A stretch of 64,000 nt of DNA, from contig CAWAWG010000005.1 of assembly GCA_963785645.1 (NCBI GenBank), forward strand, positions 558,001 through 622,000, given 5' to 3'. The DNA comes from Trebonia sp963785645 (GTDB taxonomy: Bacteria > Actinomycetota > Actinomycetes > Streptosporangiales > Streptosporangiaceae). Of this stretch, positions 17,288-26,572 are shown piece by piece; the first letter of the stretch is position 1; every line of letters begins with the position of its first letter. The notes under the pieces were generated by a model. It saw nothing but the letters and a program-made list of their open reading frames with translations. It had not been told where the DNA came from and made no database searches. The translations under genes and the position numbers were made by a program.

Positions 17288-17324
17288 TTGCTAACTCTCA
17301 CGCATAATCAGATGACTCAGCGTA

Positions 17325-19446
17325 GTGTTTGCTGGATGGGCACGGATGGCGTGGGTCGCGCCGGGATGCCACGGGGACGAGGTGTACCGGGTGGACAGTG
17401 AGCGGATCGACGTGCGGCGCGAGCCACTTGTGGTACGGGACGGCTGTGCGCCCGAGCGCATTCCCGCCGGGCGTTGGCCGTCGGATGAGCCGCTGGTCAG
17501 AAGCGAGCAGTTCGCGGTCAACGAGGTTACCGCGTGCCTCGGCGACGACGGGGACGGCGGCCAGGAGGACGCCGAGAGCCGGGACTGGGTCTTCGGCCTT
17601 CACTCGCCGCCGGGGACCGGCGCGGCCGAGGTATTCGGTGATCTCGTCGCCGCGATCGTCACCAAGCGCGCCCAGCGCATCGCGGATCTCGCCGACCCCG
17701 CGGCGGCCTTCGGTGAGCCGCGCACCTGGGGCGCCCACACGGTCACCGAGCCGGCCCCGGAACTGACCGGTTTCGAGATCGTGCTGGCAGCGCCTGCCGC
17801 CGGCGACGGAGCGGGCAGTCCAGGCACCTGCCTGCCGCTCGTGGGGGCGGCCTGGCGGGACCGGGCGGCCCGCGCCGACTACTTCGCGTCCACGGCGCGC
17901 CTCGCCGACGGGACCGGCGCCTGGGCGATGCTCGCCGCCCGGCTCGGCGACCAGGCCGCCAACCAGGCGTTCGCCGCGCGCTGGTGGCACGGCGCGGTCC
18001 GCGGCACCGATGTCCTCTTCCCGGCCGGGCGAGCCGATGGCCGCCGCGTTGCAGCGGCTTAAAGGCACCGCGGTCTACTGGCCGGCGTGCGTCGCCTGGT
18101 TCAGGTCCGCCCTTGGCCGGGTTCAAAACCTGGCCGAGGAACGGATGGAGGTGGCCGCCGATCTTACCCGTCTCTCCCATCTCGAACAGGCCTGCGAGGA
18201 GGCCTCCCTGTCGGCGGAGACCGCCCGGGCCAGGCTGGCGGACCTGGTGGCGCGCGAGCCAGCGGCCGAAAAGGCGGTGACCTCGGCCGAGGAAGAGTAC
18301 CGGACGGCGCTCGCCGCCTTCGGGTCGCATGAGCTTGGCCGACCGGAGCTGAAGACGGTGACCCCGCCGGGCATCGCGGCGCTGCGGTCGCGCCGGGCCC
18401 TGCCGGTCACGGTCGCAGGCGGCGCCCGGCGGATCCGGAACCGGCGGAGGTGGTCGCTCGTCCGCCGGGAACTGCGCGCCGCCTGCGCGACGGCGGAACT
18501 GAACTGGAAGGCGGCCCTGGACACGGCGGAAACGCTGCGGGCCGAATTGACCGCGGCCCGGTCGGCCGTCCGTGCACACGCCGCGGGCCTGTCCCGGCTG
18601 ACCGCGCAGCTGGAGCCGCTCGCCACGGCGGTCGCGGCGGCCAGGCAGCGGTGGGGCGACCGCGTTCCCGTCGGCCCCTCCCAGACCGAGACAGAGGACC
18701 CGGCACTGATCGAGTGGCGCGAAACGTCGGCGCCGTGGGCGGATGAGGAGTACGCCAAGGCCCGCGCCGAGGCGTTCATCGCGGCCCTTGAGCTGCACAA
18801 GGCGCTCATCATCGCGCGGGCGGACGTCTTCGAGTCGAACCTCGCCGCCCTGATGGAGTTCATCGCCGCCGATGCCGACCCTGACGGCGACGCCGCGGCC
18901 GGGCTGGCCGAGGTCAGGAAGGCCGCCTGGCGCTCGTTCTTCCTGCTGGTGCCGGTGGTCCAGGTGCCATTCGAGGCAGCGGGTCCGCTGCTGGACGGCG
19001 TCACGCCGGATGCGCTCGGCTGGCTGCTAGCCGCCCGCTCGGACCAGCTCGCCGCCGAGGACCTGCCGGGGCTGCTGCAGCGGTTCAACCGCGCCGTCTT
19101 CACCGGTGACAGTGTGCTTGCCAAAGACAGTGTGCTTAGCGGAGACACCGTGCTTGCCAAAGACACCGTGCTTGCCGGAGACACCGTGCTTGCCGGAGAC
19201 ACCGTGCTTGCCGGAGACACCGTGCCCGCCAGGGACAGTGTGCTGGATCTCGCGAACCGCCTGGTCCGCTACGGCACCTGGCTGCCGGCCGGGCCCTCCG
19301 ACCGGCCGTGCGACGAGACGGGTCACGAGGAGGGGCCCCGTTGGGTGGGCCTGCCGCTGCGCGTGGTCCGCGGCCAGGACCGAGCCGCGGTTGACCGCCG
19401 CAACGACCTCGCCCATGACGGCCTGCTCATCGCCGGCCGGGACTAG
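17325..19446 (+). pseudogene. degenerate superfamily 1 (AAA_11/AAA_12-like) helicase
   Basis: Residues from the frame of 17325 (to 18062) match the N-terminal part of large actinobacterial SF1 helicases: LVRSEQFAVNEV, then a P-loop region reading HSPPGTGAAE where GPPGTGKTT is expected, so the essential Lys is lost, then ELTGFEIVLA. The protein continues in the +1 frame from about 18010 (a coiled-coil-rich middle, then WRSFFLLVPVVQVPFEA and ALGWLL). There the DEAG Walker B should follow. Instead there is a short stretch, eight 18-bp repeats, and then RLVRYGTWLP and RWVGLPLRVVRGQDRA, which match a later helicase segment. The rest is missing. Motor function is therefore unlikely. Confidence 0.7.
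19105..19248 (+). repeat. eight tandem 18-bp repeats within the helicase relic
   Basis: Units follow GGAGACACCGTGCTTGCC, with three identical copies in the centre and diverged edges. They encode GDTVLA/KDTVLA hexapeptides. They occupy the place where the helicase Walker B and adjoining motor region are expected. Confidence 0.92.
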
Positions 19447-19622
19447 AGCCCAGCGGCGCCCGGAGCGGCTGCTGCGCTCGCTCGTTGAGCGCGTAGGGCA
19501 GACATTACGGGCTGGAACACAGTCGCCGCGATTTCGGTCCGACCGCTCCGCGAGACGGTGTGCCTGACGCGAGCAAGCCGCCCTCGTTCGGGATAAGACC
19601 GGGAAGCCACGGGGGCGGCCGG
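19447..19622. other. short convergent intergenic region
   Basis: It separates the helicase relic from the 3' end of the acyl-CoA synthetase gene. No gene or clear hairpin is visible. Confidence 0.4.
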
Positions 19623-21257
19623 CTACTGGGGAAGGCTCAGGATCTCGACCGACTTCTCGCGCATTTCGACCTTGCGGACCTTGCCGGTGACGGTCATCGG
19701 GAATTCGTCGGTGATGTGCACGTACCGGGGAATCTTGTAATGGGCCAGCTGGCCGGCGCAGAACTCCCTCAGCGACTGCGCTGTGATCGGTTCGGCGCCC
19801 GGGCGGAGCCTGATCCAGGCCATCAGCTCCTCGCCGTACTTCGCGTCCGGCACGCCGATTACCTGTGCGTCCAGGATGTCCGGGTGGGTGTAGAGAAACT
19901 CCTCCACCTCGCGCGGGTAGATGTTCTCGCCGCCGCGGATGACCATGTCCTTGATGCGCCCGGTGATCGAGAGGTACCCGTCGTCGTCCATCACCGCGAT
20001 ATCGCCGGTGTGCATCCAGCGCGCGGCGTCGATGGCCTCGCTCGTCTTGTCGGGCTGGCGCCAGTAGCCGAGCATGACGCAGTAGCCCCTGGTGCAAAGT
20101 TCGCCCGGCGTGCCCCGTTCCACGGTCAGCCCGGTCGCCGGGTCGACGACCTTGACCTCGACGTGCGGGCCGACCCGCCCGACGGTGGCGACGCGCCGTT
20201 CGATCGAGTCGTCGACGCGGGTCTGGGTCGAGACGGGGGAGGTCTCGGTCATGCCGTAGCAGATGCTCACCTCGGACATGCCCATCCGGTCGATGACCTG
20301 CTTCATCACCTCGACCGGGCAGGGCGAGCCCGCCATGATGCCGGTCCTGAGGCTAGACAGGTCGTAGGAGTCGATGCCGGGGACGGAGAGTTCCGCGATG
20401 AACATCGTGGGGACGCCGTAGAGGCTCGTGCAGCGCTCACTCTGCACCGCTTCAAGCGTCCTGACCGGGTCGAAGGCCGGGGCAGGGATGATCATGGCGG
20501 CGCCGTGGCTGGTGGCGGCCAGGTTGCCCATCACCATGCCGAAGCAGTGGTAGAAGGGGACGGGAATGCAGATCCGGTCCTCTTCGGTGTAGCGGCACAG
20601 TTCGCCGACGAAGAAGCCGTTGTTGAGTATGTTGTGGTGGCTGAGTGTCGCGCCCTTCGGGAAGCCCGTGGTGCCCGACGTGTACTGGATGTTGATCGGG
20701 TCGTCGGTGGAGAGCTGGATGCTCGCCAGAACCGCGTTCCGGATGGAAATATCGGCGTATTTCCCCGTGTCGAGAAGCTGGCGCCAGGCGTCGGTGTCGA
20801 GCAGGACGACCTGTTCCAGGTCCGCGCAGCGCGGCCTTACCGCGGCGATCATCGCGGCGTAGTCGGATGTCTTGAGCCGCTGGGCGGCGATCAGCAGCTT
20901 GCAGCCCGACTGGTTGAGCACGAACTCGAGCTCGCTGGTGCGGTAGGCGGGGTTGATGTTGACCAGGATCGCGCCGAGCTTGGCGGTCGCGTACTGGGTG
21001 ACGACCCACTCGGCCCGGTTCGGTGACCAGATGCCGACCCGGTCGCCCTTGGCGATACCCGCCTGGATCAGGCTGTACGCCAGCGCGTCGACCTCGTCTC
21101 TCAGCTCCGCGTAGGTGTAGCGCAGTCCAGCCGGGACATCGACAAGGGCGAGGTGGCCGGGGAAGGCAGCGACGGTGCGGTCGAAGTTCGCGCCGATCGT
21201 GTCGCCGAGCAGCGGCGTGTCGCTCGTCGCTGACGTGTAGCTGAGCTCAGGACCCAT
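19623..21257 (-). CDS. AMP-dependent acyl-CoA synthetase/ligase (FadD-like)
   Basis: A 544-residue cytoplasmic ligase that activates a carboxylic acid to acyl-AMP and then acyl-CoA. The P-loop-like YTSGTTGFPKGA (A3), YGMTETSP (A5), HTGD (A7), IKDMVIRGGENIYP (A8) and TGKVRKVEM with the A10 lysine are all present, so the enzyme should be active. Length and motif spelling fit medium- or long-chain fatty acyl-CoA synthetases. It is a single-gene unit; the following minus-strand genes begin over 130 bp away. Confidence 0.93.
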   Translation of the reverse strand: MGPELSYTSATSDTPLLGDTIGANFDRTVAAFPGHLALVDVPAGLRYTYAELRDEVDALAYSLIQAGIAKGDRVGIWSPNRAEWVVTQYATAKLGAILVNINPAYRTSELEFVLNQSGCKLLIAAQRLKTSDYAAMIAAVRPRCADLEQVVLLDTDAWRQLLDTGKYADISIRNAVLASIQLSTDDPINIQYTSGTTGFPKGATLSHHNILNNGFFVGELCRYTEEDRICIPVPFYHCFGMVMGNLAATSHGAAMIIPAPAFDPVRTLEAVQSERCTSLYGVPTMFIAELSVPGIDSYDLSSLRTGIMAGSPCPVEVMKQVIDRMGMSEVSICYGMTETSPVSTQTRVDDSIERRVATVGRVGPHVEVKVVDPATGLTVERGTPGELCTRGYCVMLGYWRQPDKTSEAIDAARWMHTGDIAVMDDDGYLSITGRIKDMVIRGGENIYPREVEEFLYTHPDILDAQVIGVPDAKYGEELMAWIRLRPGAEPITAQSLREFCAGQLAHYKIPRYVHITDEFPMTVTGKVRKVEMREKSVEILSLPQ

Positions 21258-21393
21258 GGCCGACCCCCTGTTCCTTGCCGATGAGGCTTAATCGCTCAAC
21301 CAGCATGGCCGGCCGTGGCCAGGTTGAACAAGGCCGGAGGGGACGCGACGTACTTGACGTTTCCATCTCGACGCCCTTCTTCGGCCGGTGAGC

Positions 21394-22353
21394 TCAGCGC
21401 CGGTCACCGCGGCCGGGCGGGGCCTGGCGGGCGCGGAGCACGCCGGCCGCGGCCGTGCCCCAGACGAGGACCGCGACGCCGTACAGGCCAAGCGGGGCGG
21501 CGGCCTTGGGGCCGAACGCGGCGGCGGCCAGGGCGGCCGCGATCGCGAAGTCGCGCATCGACGTGGTGAGCAGCAGCGCCGATCCCGCGGGCCTGGCGGA
21601 CCGGGCGCCGAGGGCGCGGCCGAGCACGGCCGACGCCGCGAGGAACAGCGCCAGGGCGGCGGCGACGGCGGCGTAGCTGGCGGCCAGGCGGACCTCGGCG
21701 GCGACCAGGGCGACCAGGGCCGCGACGGCGCCGAGGGCGGTGCGGGAGGCTGCCGTTTCCGCGCGGCTGGTGGCCAGGGCCCGGGCGGCCGGGCCGGGCC
21801 AGGACCGCAGGGCGATGCCCGCCGCGAGCGGAAGCGCGACCACCACGGCCAGGTTCTCGATGACGCCGCCGGCGGAGAAGCTGGCGTGGCCGACTTCCAG
21901 GGTCAGGATGGGGGCGGCCAGGACGACCGTGGCGAGCGTGGAGCCGATCAGCACGCCGGCCGCGACGGCGGCCTCGCCGCCGGCCAGCGCGGTGGTGCCG
22001 ACCGAGGCGATCTCGCAGGGGGCCAGGCCGGTTACCAGGACGCCGTCGCGGAGCGGGCCGGACGGCACCAGGCGGGCGACCGCCCAGGACAGAGCCGGGA
22101 GCACGGTGATGCCGGCCAGGACCGCGGCGAGGACGCGCCGCCACGCGGCCGCGAGGCGGCGCAGCGCGCGGGGGTCGATCGTGACCGCGGTGGCGAAGAC
22201 CAGGATGATCAGCAGCACGTTGATGCCCTGGTGGGCGGCGAGCCAGGCGAGGGGACGCTGTACGCACAGGCCGATGACCGCCGCGGCGAGGACAGCGGCG
22301 AGCTCGGGGTAGGCGGCCAGCTGCTTCCGTGCCGCCGCCAGCGTTGCGCTCAC
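21394..22353 (-). CDS. bile acid:sodium symporter (BASS)-like transporter
   Basis: About 319 residues with nine or ten hydrophobic helices. The segment LAPCEIASVGTTALAGGEAAVAAGVLIGSTL corresponds to the crossover helices of the BASS fold, but the substrate is unknown. I chose the GTG at 22353 (SATLAAARKQLAAYP) because family members start there. The reading frame nevertheless continues upstream without a stop through a DUF3037 domain and into a HipA-like kinase, so the transporter may now be made as a C-terminal extension of those. Confidence 0.7.
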   Translation of the reverse strand: MSATLAAARKQLAAYPELAAVLAAAVIGLCVQRPLAWLAAHQGINVLLIILVFATAVTIDPRALRRLAAAWRRVLAAVLAGITVLPALSWAVARLVPSGPLRDGVLVTGLAPCEIASVGTTALAGGEAAVAAGVLIGSTLATVVLAAPILTLEVGHASFSAGGVIENLAVVVALPLAAGIALRSWPGPAARALATSRAETAASRTALGAVAALVALVAAEVRLAASYAAVAAALALFLAASAVLGRALGARSARPAGSALLLTTSMRDFAIAAALAAAAFGPKAAAPLGLYGVAVLVWGTAAAGVLRARQAPPGRGDRR

Positions 22354-22782
22354 GAAGATGATCTTGCCAGCCCGGCCGGAAACTGCCTGATCCGCCGTGT
22401 GACGTGTTGGTAAAAGACTGGCGACGAGGGTGGCGAAGAGGCGGTCCAGGTCGGCGCCGGGGTCGTCGGTGATTCCGGCGTGGACCGGGCCCGGCTGGAC
22501 GATCGCCGATCGCGGTGCGGTCAGCCAGCGGAAGCGCTCGCCGAGGGGCTGCTCGGCGAGCGGGCCCTCGGTGCAGGCGCGCACGAACGCGCTGAGCGCG
22601 CCGCGGACGGCGTCCATGTCCGCGCCGGGGTCGAGAGCCCGGAGGCGGTCTTCGTTCAGGTCGATCTTCGTCCTGAGGTAGCGGAACGACTTGGAGTAGA
22701 CGATCACGCCGACGTTGATCGCCTCGCCGCGGTCGATCCTGGGAACGACGCGGATCAGGGCGTACTCGAAGATCTCGCTCAT
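22354..22782 (-). pseudogene. DUF3037 domain protein, stop codon lost (fused to the BASS gene)
   Basis: The sequence MSEIFEYALIRVVPRIDRGEAINVGVIVY from 22782 is the canonical DUF3037 start, and FRWLTAPRSAIVQPGPVH is its conserved C-terminal part. A free-standing DUF3037 protein is about 130 residues and would end near ATLVASLLP. Here the frame reads on into the transporter. DUF3037 genes commonly follow a HipA-like kinase gene, as seen here. Function is unknown; a partner role to the kinase is inferred from the pairing only. Confidence 0.65.
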
Positions 22783-23500
22783 CGAGCGGATGACCTCCGG
22801 GACCAGGGGGGCGCGGGTGAGCAGCTGGTCGACGTAGGCGTCGGCGCCGCGCTCGCCGAACCAGCCGGGCGGGACCTCGCTGGTGATCCGTTCCAGGGTG
22901 ACCGCGGTCACCAGCGGCGCCAGCTTCTCGTGCGCCTGTTTGAGCCTGGTGGCCCGGTCCCGGACGACGTGCTGCCGCGCGTCGAAGGGCTTGCCGGGTG
23001 CCGCCCGCGACCAGTCGTGGTGGAAGTAGAGTGCGGCTCCGTGGTCGATCAGCCAGATGTCGCCGTGCCAGACCAGCAGGTTGGGGTTGCGCCAGGTGCG
23101 GTCGACGTTCTGGATCAGGGCGTCGAACCAGAGCAGTTCGCTGGCGAAGTCCTCGTCCGCGGTCCAGCCCAGGGGGTCGAACCCGGCGCGAGCCCGGGAG
23201 GAAGTCCACGGCCAGGTTAAGGCCGGCGCTCGCCCGGAGCAGGTCCTGGATCTCCTCGTCCGGCTCGCTCGCGGCGATCCTCGGGTCCAGGTCGGCGAGG
23301 GCGAGTTCGGGCGTCCGCAGGCCGAGCGCGCGGGCCAGCTCGCCCGCGATGATCTCCGCGACGAGCGCGAGGGGACCCTGGCCCGCGCCGCGGAACTTCA
23401 GCACGTAGGTGCCGAGGTTGTCGGCCTCGACCAGACCCGGCAGGCTGCCGCCCTCGCGCAGCGGGGCCAGGTAACTGGTGACCGTGACACGTTCAAGCAC
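22783..23500 (-). pseudogene. HipA-like kinase family protein, frameshifted
   Basis: The N-terminal part, MLERVTVTSYLAPLREGGSLPGLVEADN with YVLKFRGAGQGP (the P-loop-like Lys region), is read from 23500. At about 23185-23200 the frame shifts by +1. The continuation includes ELLWFDALIQNVDRTWRNPNLL and WLIDHGAALYFHHDW, which hold the catalytic and metal-binding motifs of HipA-type kinases. The second frame runs straight into DUF3037. Full domain content survives, so a single-base error could also explain the break. Related proteins are stand-alone HipA homologues without HipB. Confidence 0.7.
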
Positions 23501-23628
23501 GCGGGCCAGGGTACCGGGTCGGCGGCGGCCGGCCCGGTCCCCGTGCGGCTGTTAGGCCGGCTGGGGCCGGCTCGACGGCACACGGGGAGCAGGCCGCGTT
23601 CGCGGTCCTGGTACGCCACAATGGGCGG

Positions 23629-24100
23629 GTGACTGAGGCTGAGCTGCCCGTGCGGCTGGCGGGACGGGTGATCGTGATCGATCCGGCGGGGCGGGTGCTG
23701 CTCTTCTGCTACGACGACCCGCCGCCCAAGGGAAAACACTGGGCTACGCCTGGCGGCGGTGTCGAGGACGGCGAGGACTTCTACGCCGCCGCGTGCCGTG
23801 AGCTTTCGAGGAGACCGGCTGGGGCGACGTGCCCGTTTCCCCGCAAGAGGTGCACGAGGAAAACCAGCTGCAGTTCTCCGGATACCTGCCAGACGCTGCG
23901 TCAGGCAGTACGACCACTACTTCGTCGCGCGGGTGGCGGATGAGCGCGGCCGCTCGGGCAGGTCGCGGAGATGCACGCTGCCGACGGGATCGTCGGGCAC
24001 CGCTGGTGGGCCCTGGAGGAGCTGGACACCACCGCAGAGAGCGTCTACCCGAAGGGCCTCGCGCACCTGGTGCGGCAGATCTGCGAACTGTTAACGGCAT
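23629..24100 (+). pseudogene. NUDIX hydrolase with three frameshifts
   Basis: Starting at 23629, VIVIDPAGRVLLFCYDD and WATPGGGVEDGEDFYAAACREL give the front of the Nudix box. The rest of the box, EETGWGDVPVSP, is in the -1 frame. QYDHYFVARVADER is another -1, and QVAEMHAADGIVGHRWWALEEL a third -1 (breaks near 23807, 23900 and 23955). Each break is consistent with loss of one base. The family hydrolyses nucleoside diphosphate derivatives. Three independent breaks in 150 bp point to a dead gene, or to poor local sequence. Confidence 0.75.
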
Positions 24101-24114
24101 CGTTAACAGTTCGC
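24083..24114. terminator. perfect hairpin between NUDIX pseudogene and sedolisin gene
   Basis: Perfect 13-bp arms GCGAACTGTTAAC (24083-24095) and GTTAACAGTTCGC (24102-24114) enclose a six-base loop between convergent genes. It is probably a bidirectional terminator. Confidence 0.7.
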
Positions 24115-24137
24115 CGATCCCGCGTAGTTTGCGCCGC

Positions 24138-25622
24138 TCACCCGGCAAGTTCGTAGACGAGCTGCTGTGCGTTGACCGTGCCGACGCCGGTGACCAGGTC
24201 GTAGCCCTTGACCGCGGTGTAGCCCCTGACCGTGACCGGCTCGATGCCCGTGTTCTGCGGGCCCGTGCCCTGGGCACCCAGGTTCTGGGTGCCCTTGTTC
24301 CTGATGCCCGCGCCCTTGGCGTCCGTACTCTGGTCAAAGGAAACGGTGTTGTTGCCCGATGACACGTCTACGATTCCCGGGGCGTGCTCCGACTCAAGCT
24401 GGTAAAGAGCCGGGTTGATCAGGCCGAGCGGATGGCCGGCGACCTGGTCGGCGAGCGCCACGATGGCGGCGAACTCCGGGGTCGCCTCGCTCGTGCCGCA
24501 GGTCAGCGACCAGCCCGTCTGCCCCGGCAGGTAGCTGCTGTAGACGCTCACCGCGCCGTCGCAGGCCGCGCTCATCGCGATGTCCGGCACGCCGCGATGG
24601 GCGCCGGTGACCGCCTTGACGCCGTTCTGGTAGGACGGACGGCCGAAGAACTCGGACGTGCCGCCGCCGCTGGCCGCCGGGGCCGGGTCGGCCGAGCCCT
24701 CGGCATACAGGGTCCACGCCCGGTCGTAGGTGTCGTTCCAGGCCACCGACGTGTAGCCGGTGCCCTGCGGCCGCACCTGGGTGCCGCCGACGGCGGTGAC
24801 GAGGGGGTCGCTGTCCGGCCAGGAGGTGACCCGGCTTGGGTAGTAGTCCACCTCGTTGGCCTGGTAGTCGGTAGCGCCCGCGTCACCCGAGGCGGCGAGG
24901 ACGGTTACGTGGCGGCCGTCGGCGTCTGTGTAGGCGGCGCGCAGCGGGGCGATTTGCGCGTAGTCCTTGAATGTCTCCTCGGTCGCGCTGAACGACTGGC
25001 TGATCACACCGACTTTGTAGTGCGCGAGGGCGTACTGCTCGGCCCGCACGATCTGCGGGAAGCCGGCGACTCCCTCGGTCTCGGAGACCGGGGTCTCGAC
25101 CAGCAGGATGTTCGCGCCGGGAGCGAGGGCGTGCGCGTACTCCACGTCGAGCGTGGTCTCCTGCGCCCAGCCCAGCATGTCCGTGTTGCCCGCGTTGAAC
25201 GTCGGTATCTTGCCGACCGGGGCGATGACCGTGAACTTGGGCGGTGCGGGATAGCCGAACTGCCGGTCGAACGCGGCGAGGTCGGCCTTGATCGTCGGGG
25301 AGCCGAACGAGTCGACGATCATGATCGTCACGCCCTTGCCGGTGACCCCGCGGGCGTAAAGCGGCGGCAGGTGATAGGCCGTCCTGAGCTGGCCGGGGTC
25401 GAAGCAGTCGATGCTGTAGGCCTTTTCGCAGTCCGCCGTCGTGGCCGGCCCGCTGGCCGCCGCGCCCGGGAGCCTGATCACGTCGGGGCGCACCGCCACC
25501 TGGACCGTGGACGACGACACCGACGCCGTGTTGCCCGCACTGACCGCGTTTGTGCCCGCTGTGGCTGCCGCCGCTGCTGTTACCGCCGCAACGCAAGAGG
25601 CGAGAGTGATCTTGGCCCGCAT
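24138..25622 (-). CDS. secreted S53 family serine-carboxyl peptidase (sedolisin)
   Basis: A 494-residue secreted acid protease. After a signal peptide (MRAKITLASCVAAVTAAAAA) comes the catalytic domain: QETTLD carries the E..D pair, ASGDAGAT the oxyanion Asp, and CGTSEATPEFAA the nucleophile Ser in GTSxxxP. KGYDLVTGVGTVNA near the end is the calcium site region. The pro-domain is missing or very short compared with classical sedolisins, which have about 200 prodomain residues. Six 15-bp repeats (24244-24333) insert about 30 residues of Gly/Asn/Gln pentapeptides shortly before the calcium site. I chose the ATG at 25622 because it begins the signal peptide; a start at 25643 is possible. Confidence 0.88.
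   Translation of the reverse strand: MRAKITLASCVAAVTAAAAATAGTNAVSAGNTASVSSSTVQVAVRPDVIRLPGAAASGPATTADCEKAYSIDCFDPGQLRTAYHLPPLYARGVTGKGVTIMIVDSFGSPTIKADLAAFDRQFGYPAPPKFTVIAPVGKIPTFNAGNTDMLGWAQETTLDVEYAHALAPGANILLVETPVSETEGVAGFPQIVRAEQYALAHYKVGVISQSFSATEETFKDYAQIAPLRAAYTDADGRHVTVLAASGDAGATDYQANEVDYYPSRVTSWPDSDPLVTAVGGTQVRPQGTGYTSVAWNDTYDRAWTLYAEGSADPAPAASGGGTSEFFGRPSYQNGVKAVTGAHRGVPDIAMSAACDGAVSVYSSYLPGQTGWSLTCGTSEATPEFAAIVALADQVAGHPLGLINPALYQLESEHAPGIVDVSSGNNTVSFDQSTDAKGAGIRNKGTQNLGAQGTGPQNTGIEPVTVRGYTAVKGYDLVTGVGTVNAQQLVYELAG
24244..24333 (-). repeat. six 15-bp tandem repeats inside the sedolisin gene
   Basis: Units of the type GTGCCCGTGTTCTGG run in tandem. On the coding strand they give Gly/Asn/Gln pentapeptides such as QNLGA and QNTGI. 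After rotation the unit resembles the 15-bp unit at 2021-2080 at most conserved positions. Confidence 0.75.
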
Positions 25623-25652
25623 GTAAGCACCATAGTCGCGCACAAGCGGTTA

Positions 25653-26447
25653 CTACCCAACACTCGCCGAATACCAGCCTTCTGACCTGCCCGGATGCGG
25701 CTGGAAGTCGTAGCGGACGGTGTCGCCGGCCTCGGCCGGGGCAGCCAGGGCGACGAGCGTCACCGAGGTCGTACCGTAGACGCCGCCGCCGTCTGGCAGG
25801 TCACGGCGGACGATGATGGCCGCCGGGTCTTCGGGATCAAGGCCGTCGCCCGCCGCCAGGGTGAGCCAGTCCCCCCAGGCCTGGGCGATCGGAAGCGCCG
25901 GGTCGGCGGACGGGCGGGCGGCGGCGAACTTATCGGCGAAGTGAACGGCCTTCGGCTCGGCGGCGGGGTCGCCGGGTTCCGCCGGGTAGGCGTGCCCGGC
26001 GTTGGTGAACAGGTGCGTGCCCGGTGCGAGGTCGCGGACCACCGGGCGAGCGGCGCCTTCCCAGGTCAGGGTGCTCACCGAATCGAGGGTGGCGCAGATC
26101 AGGTGGAACGGGTCGTAGGCGGCGAGCGCGTCCGGGTCGTCGGCCAGCCGGATGAGAAAGCCCGGTCCCTCGGCGGCGGCGCGCAGCGGAAGGTCCCCCC
26201 GGCTGCGGCGCCGGGCCGGGTCGGCCGGCTGACCCCGGCCGTTCAGCAGGCATGCCACGCGCGGGATGTCGGGATGGACGGCCAGCCAGGTGCCGCCGGC
26301 CTGTTCATCGATCCCGCCGACCAGATGCGATCCCGGCCAGTGCCGGGCGGGCGGGCGCCAGGGTCGGTTGGCCAGCTCGTCCCTGACGCCGAGCAGGCGC
26401 AGCGGTACCCGCTCACCCGGCGCAAGGCTCACGACAACGGTGCACAC
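25653..26447 (-). CDS. TANGO2/NRDE family protein
   Basis: A 264-residue protein. The start MCTVVVSL, with Cys at position 2, and VRDELANRPW (variant of the NRDE motif), then SHLVGGIDEQAGGTWLAVHP, identify the NRDE/TANGO2 family. Its members have an N-terminal-nucleophile-like fold and, in eukaryotes, are linked to haem trafficking and lipid metabolism. The bacterial role is not settled. I selected the GTG at 26447 because it exposes the conserved Cys2; a longer frame to 26477 adds a Cys-rich run absent from the family. It lies directly upstream of the sedolisin gene but with separate function. Confidence 0.8.
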   Translation of the reverse strand: MCTVVVSLAPGERVPLRLLGVRDELANRPWRPPARHWPGSHLVGGIDEQAGGTWLAVHPDIPRVACLLNGRGQPADPARRRSRGDLPLRAAAEGPGFLIRLADDPDALAAYDPFHLICATLDSVSTLTWEGAARPVVRDLAPGTHLFTNAGHAYPAEPGDPAAEPKAVHFADKFAAARPSADPALPIAQAWGDWLTLAAGDGLDPEDPAAIIVRRDLPDGGGVYGTTSVTLVALAAPAEAGDTVRYDFQPHPGRSEGWYSASVG

Positions 26448-26572
26448 GCAACAAGCATGACATCTCAGCCTCTTCATCCCGCCTTCCGCCCGGGGTCTGC
26501 CGGACGTCCGAGCATCGGATGAAGAAGGTTATATTGCCAATGATGTGCGGTGAGCTGGTAGAAGCGGTGACG

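Noticed and set aside
19105..19248. CRISPR-like array
   Set aside because: The units are 18 bp, directly contiguous without spacers and inside a coding frame; no cas genes are present.
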